Shown here piece after piece: positions 60,181 through 64,000 of a stretch of 64,000 bases of DNA. The stretch is from NCBI GenBank assembly GCA_947034895.1, contig OX344763.1:7008501-7072500 (forward strand), given 5' to 3'. This stretch comes from Rhytidiadelphus loreus (taxonomy: Eukaryota > Streptophyta > Bryopsida > Hypnales > Hylocomiaceae). Positions within the stretch are counted from its first letter, which is position 1; each line of letters opens with the position of its first letter. The position numbers and the translations under genes were made by a program. The notes under the pieces were generated by a model that made no database searches, was not told where the DNA came from, and saw only the letters and a program-made list of their open reading frames with translations.

Positions 60181-60527
60181 TATTGCCCACAAAACAAGCT
60201 ACACCATAACTTTCAAATTACAAATGAAAATGGAATGAATCAAATCTTTTTATGTAAACAAAAATGTAATGTATAAGAAACAAAAAAAATTATTTTTATT
60301 TCACGTTTTTTTGGATTTCTTGTGATGCAGACCTAGTTGAAATTTGGACTTATTGTGGTATAACTTTTGCTCCTAGGCATTGTTTGAAATAAAAATTATA
60401 TTTATAATAAGCTAACTTTTTTTTCTATCTTCAAAAAATGTTTGAAAAAATTGCACCAAAAATTGTGCTCATGGGAACTTGCTCAAAATCCATTTTGTCC
60501 CTCATAGGGACAATAGGACTTTAGGGA
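60181..60527 (+). mobile_element. MITE A4, right half only
   Basis: Aligns with the right third of A2 (TGCCCACAAAACAAG, CTTTTGCTC, CAAAATCCATTTTGTCCC) and ends ..GACTTTAGGGA before TTAA 60528-60531. The left end is absent. Confidence 0.65.
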
Positions 60528-60849
60528 TTAAGGACCTAAATATAATCTCAATGCATGCCAATTTCTTTGCTATGGAACATTGCAATAGGAAAAGAAGAGC
60601 CAAGTTAAGAGAAATAATATTAGAGTTATGACAATAGATCTTTATTATGTGGTTAGGACATGGATAACAACAATAGGCTAGTATATCCTTCACCATTGAT
60701 TTAGTTAGCTTATTCTTCACGATCATGCTTGGAGCTCAGCTTGGAGTGGCATTACCTACTCCATAACCACTTCAACATTCAAAGAACATGATAGTTTGGA
60801 GACATTATTTCAATGTAACATTTAAGAATTGTTAATATCAACATAATGA

Positions 60850-61078
60850 AAATTGGATAGGAAAAACGGTTTTTCTTCACTTTAAATATAAATATCTTGC
60901 AATCTATGTGGTCAAAGTTTTTGAAATTTCTACCACACATTCTTGTACTAGTCTAGTGCAAGATCCTAAGGTTAGATATAGGGGAAAATGAAAAATTTAA
61001 AAGCTTTATACCTTGCAATAGAAATGGTAGTTTAGAGTGTTTTTTGACCCCAAAAAATAAGCTTTGGGACTTCAAAGG
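60850..61078 (-). mobile_element. MITE A5, left-end fragment, inverted
   Basis: Reverse complement of the A left end (AGATCCTAAGGTTAGAT, TTGCAATAGAAATGG). Ends CTTTGGGACTTCAAAGG before TTAA 61079-61082. Together with A4 it may come from an inverted pair or a rearranged copy. Confidence 0.6.
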
Positions 61079-61206
61079 TTAAAACAATTTTGTTCACTGT
61101 AGGGGGCCCTTTTGCAAAGATTCAAAAGGAACCCATGCCTCATTGACAAATAATGTAATGAACTCCTTGAAGAATTTGCACTTGCTAAAGGGGACGAGTA
61201 ACTTAA

Positions 61207-61420
61207 CCCCTTAATACCTCAATCCATTTTTGAATTTTTGTACATTTTTGCTTATATCTTTGTACAAAAACATCATTTACCACAATTTCATGGAATTAGT
61301 CATTAAGGAAAGTTTTTTTTTTAAGATTCAAGTATTACATTGGATGAATGAGAAGTTGGTTGGGCTAAATGGCACCTACTAGCCTTTTGATCATCGTCTA
61401 GAATATGGATGTCAAAGCTT
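61207..61420. mobile_element. TTAA-type MITE H1, 214 bp
   Basis: TTAA 61203-61206 precedes CCCCTTAATACCTCAATCC. The right end GATGTCAAAGCTT meets TGAA 61421-61424, from which C3 starts. Homologous to H2. Confidence 0.65.
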
Positions 61421-61424
61421 TGAA

Positions 61425-62440
61425 CCCCTAAATGTCCAAGGCACCAAATTTTGGTGTCAACAATATTCTGAAGTTAAATAAAACATGATCAAGTTTTTTT
61501 TTCAATGATTTCTACTTTTGGAAAAAACTTTTTGAAATCTAGTTTTAGCATCAAAAATCCAATTTTGAAAATGAACAATTATGGTTTTTGTATTCAAGAT
61601 TTTGTGCAAGGGTGTCCATTACAATTTCGGAAAAATCATCATACAATACTATTTGGAAGAATATTTTGGAATTAAGATGCAAATAGAAGTTGTAGAGTTT
61701 TAGTTTTAGATTCTATCCATATGGTTAGATTCACTAATGCTATCACCAATATTTTTTCTATAAATTTTGAAAGGGAAAATTTAAAATTCCTTCAAAATTC
61801 AATTACAAGCAGAATATTATCATTTTTGAGGTAAATTTTGTTGGAAAGGATTTGAAATGAAGTTCTCTTGACATGGATTTTTTTTGGATTCTTTTAATCT
61901 TTGAGTCTATGACCTCATTTTTGCAATTCCAAGTTTGAACTAGAGTCAACACAAGTCAACCACTTCACATACTTCCACATTTGTAATTTTAGAAAAGTAT
62001 GTGCTCTAGTAACACCAAATCCAACCCTTGGATAGGACCACAACTTCATAAAGTATCTCTAAAAGCATTAGATGAGATTGGGGGGGCTGGAGGGCCGTTT
62101 TCCCCCTGGTCTTCTCAAACTCCGGTGTCAGACTTTTTTTTTTTGAAAAATAAAAAATAAAAAAAATAAAAATTTTAAGACTTTAAGTCTCTAAAATGAG
62201 AAACAAAGTTTTCTTTTTTAAAATTTTGAAAAAACTGACCTGGCAGTCTCTCGGCCAGGTCAGCGCAGGCGGGTTTCGGTGGGTTTCAGGTGGGTTTCGA
62301 ACTGGGAACTCGCAGCCCTCCCCAATAGCCAAAACACATGTAATGATTAGGATCATGACTTTCATCCAAGCTGAAATGAGAAAGAAGTTTAATTTTGAAT
62401 CTGTACATTGTCCAAAAATTGGACGTCGGAGCGCTCCATG
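61425..62440 (-). mobile_element. TTAA-type MITE C3 with nested family E copy
   Basis: Left CCCCTAAATGTCCAAGGCACC after TGAA; right TTGGACGTCGGAGCGCTCCATGC matches the C1 left end in reverse. Interior as in C2. The insertion at 62068-62347 explains its extra length. Confidence 0.8.
62068..62347. mobile_element. Family E MITE nested in C3, about 280 bp
   Basis: CATTAGATGAGATTGGGGGGG at the left and ..CACATGTAATG at the right. GC-rich arms contain three GGGTTTC(G/A)GGTG-like units (62269-62302). The empty site in C2 reads AAAAATTAGGATGAC, so the insertion lies between AAAAG and ATTAGG. Confidence 0.75.
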
Positions 62441-62644
62441 CTTAAATCACTTTCACAATTTTAACACCCTCATGATCAAACATTATAATCTTTCAATCTA
62501 AAAGTGATATTGTTGTGTTTTCTTTTCCTATGCGATCTTTAACCTGTCTAATTTGAATTTGTATAGTTACAATTCAAATAAAATTGATCACAATGTTGAC
62601 ATTTTATTCAATTTAGAGCAAATTCCAAGAAGCTTTAAAAAGGC

Positions 62645-64000
62645 CTTGGGCATTTAGGCATTTAGGGTTTAAGGATCTTCCCGTACTGGCTGAAGAACTT
62701 GCTGAAGAGTCGTGGCTACGGACCGTGACTCCGCGAAGTCTGATGGAAAGCGTTTTCGTACGCGATGACTGAGGTTTGCTTCTCTTTCCGCAATGAACTC
62801 TGTCTCTGACATGTGAATCTCTCAACCTCCGTCAGTCAGTCACTTCACTGTACACCGGTATTAAGTTTACAGTCACAGTTCACAAAGGGAGCCTCGGTAA
62901 ACTCCCCGAAACTCATTTGTGTAGTAAGTTAAGTTAAGTGAGGGACCGACGTGCAAATTTAGATCCAGAGTTGGCGGTCAGTCTGCAACAGAGAATCATT
63001 CTTTGCACAGAATCTTCCTCCATTTTCTCCCAAACCGACTTTTTCACTTAATTTCACACTAGATCTACGCTGGAGTTCGGAGTTGACTACTAACAACTAC
63101 AGTACTGCAATCAAATTTCTTCAATTCTGTTTGTGGCAAGCTCTAACAAAAACATGCATGCCGTGTTGTGGACCCTTGCATAAACTTTTGGACGCTTCGT
63201 TAATTTAGTCACCCACATAATTAAGTTACCGGATGTAGCTAGGCCGGGAAAGCTTTCTGCAATTGTAGGGGCCAGTGCAGGCATCTAGAATTGACTTATA
63301 ACCACGGAAAACCAAATATTTGACCCGCGTGATCGGCAGACAGTCAGTACTACTAGCATCTACTAGCTACTGTAAAGTTTTAACTTACAGTCAAGTGGTT
63401 CCCAAATCTCGAGGCAGATTGAGCTCATTTCTAAACTTAATTCCTATACAATACTCCTATTCGATCTGCTGCGTGGCTAGCTAGGTTCACTTGCAATACT
63501 GTACAGTAGTGCAATCTCAGTGGAACTGGCATGCACTTTCTTCTATACATAACCGACGGAAGCAATGATGAAATGATGTAAGTTTGAATATGATTTTCCT
63601 CCGTAATATAAAACATTGTCCGTCAATCATGATTGAATGTGACGATTGGAATAATTAAACTTCCGAAATCACAACTTAGAAACTACTGGTGCATTGTAAT
63701 AAGTAGTGACGTTCTCCAACTGTGACCCCAAACAGATTTTAAAAATATAACATGTACTTCATCAACAGTACTACTGTATTAGAAATATGGAGCTGGCATA
63801 GACTAGCCAAATGACATACAAATGACACCCAATACACGGACTGACGGACAGTGTTAAGACCGAGGTCTTGAACTTAGTCAAGTTCGGCACATGTTAGAAC
63901 TATTTATAAGTGCAAATTTGATGTATTTTCACCTAATCCTTCATATTTCACCTTTTGATGAAGAAGGTTAAATTTTAGAATTGTAGAAATGAATCCTTAT
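62645..64000. other. Low-copy island at the window end, no gene recognised
   Basis: GC-balanced, starting after a solo family D-like end (GGCATTTAGGGTTTAAGG at about 62656-62674). CAGTACTAC and TACTGTACAGTA motifs recur at 63,090-63,780. Possibly the flank of a gene outside the window. Confidence 0.4.

Noticed and set aside
62285..62310. TTCGAA-containing stretch resembling a tRNA T-loop
   Set aside because: No matching acceptor, D or anticodon stem; it lies in the GC arm of a family E element.

Overview
The window is nuclear DNA of a land plant. It holds three spliced genes in low-copy, GC-balanced islands, separated by AT-rich, CpG-poor blocks packed with short non-autonomous DNA transposons. 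Two genes encode MIKC*-type MADS-domain transcription factors and one encodes a secreted GDSL esterase/lipase. MIKC* genes are known from all land plants. The well-preserved I/K region (HERNKR..NLEYLHK..KKL, then [21 protein letters not shown]), the tandem pair and the repeat-rich intergenic DNA would suit a seed-free plant (moss, liverwort, lycophyte or fern), but the species cannot be fixed from sequence alone.

Layout. 1-18,100: AT-rich decayed repeats, including an (AT)n microsatellite, degenerate minisatellites, a LINE remnant, and many MITEs with TTAA target duplications. 18,100-25,600: gene island with the five-exon GDSL gene on + (19,199-22,194), then about 3 kb of low-copy DNA with no recognised gene. 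25,600-29,850: MITE block. 29,850-38,390: second island, with MIKC* gene 1 on the minus strand (ATG at 37,190; exons traced to 33,641). 38,399-49,480: MITE block, interrupted by a small GC-rich island with a (CGGG)n tract at 41,770-42,520. 49,490-54,880: third island, with MIKC* gene 2 on the minus strand (ATG at 53,891; exons traced to 50,986). 54,890-62,640: MITE and decayed block. 62,650-64,000: start of another island, with no gene visible.

The MADS genes are tandem paralogs whose exons could be rebuilt on the minus strand. Their MADS exons differ by one residue in 61, but their structures have diverged. Gene 1 has two introns that gene 2 lacks, one extra GC-AG intron boundary, and no counterpart of a 33-nt exon. 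Gene 2 has an additional, phase-compatible second copy of the I-domain exon (53,056-53,121) that could be a cassette or mutually exclusive exon. The last coding exon of both genes is unresolved.

The main mobile-element result is a set of MITE families (here called A, B, C, D, F, H, I, J, K) with termini like CCCCTAAA or GGTAG, flanked by TTAA. That is the target-site signature of the piggyBac superfamily, which is not typical of plants. Several copies sit head to tail sharing one TTAA. Two other terminal-inverted-repeat families (G: GGCAATTTCGTTAAAATGGC; E: CATTA-ended with GC-rich arms), two CACTA-type hairpin MITEs and one isolated element with perfect 26-bp ends are also present. No transposase gene was found, so mobilisation would have to come from elsewhere.
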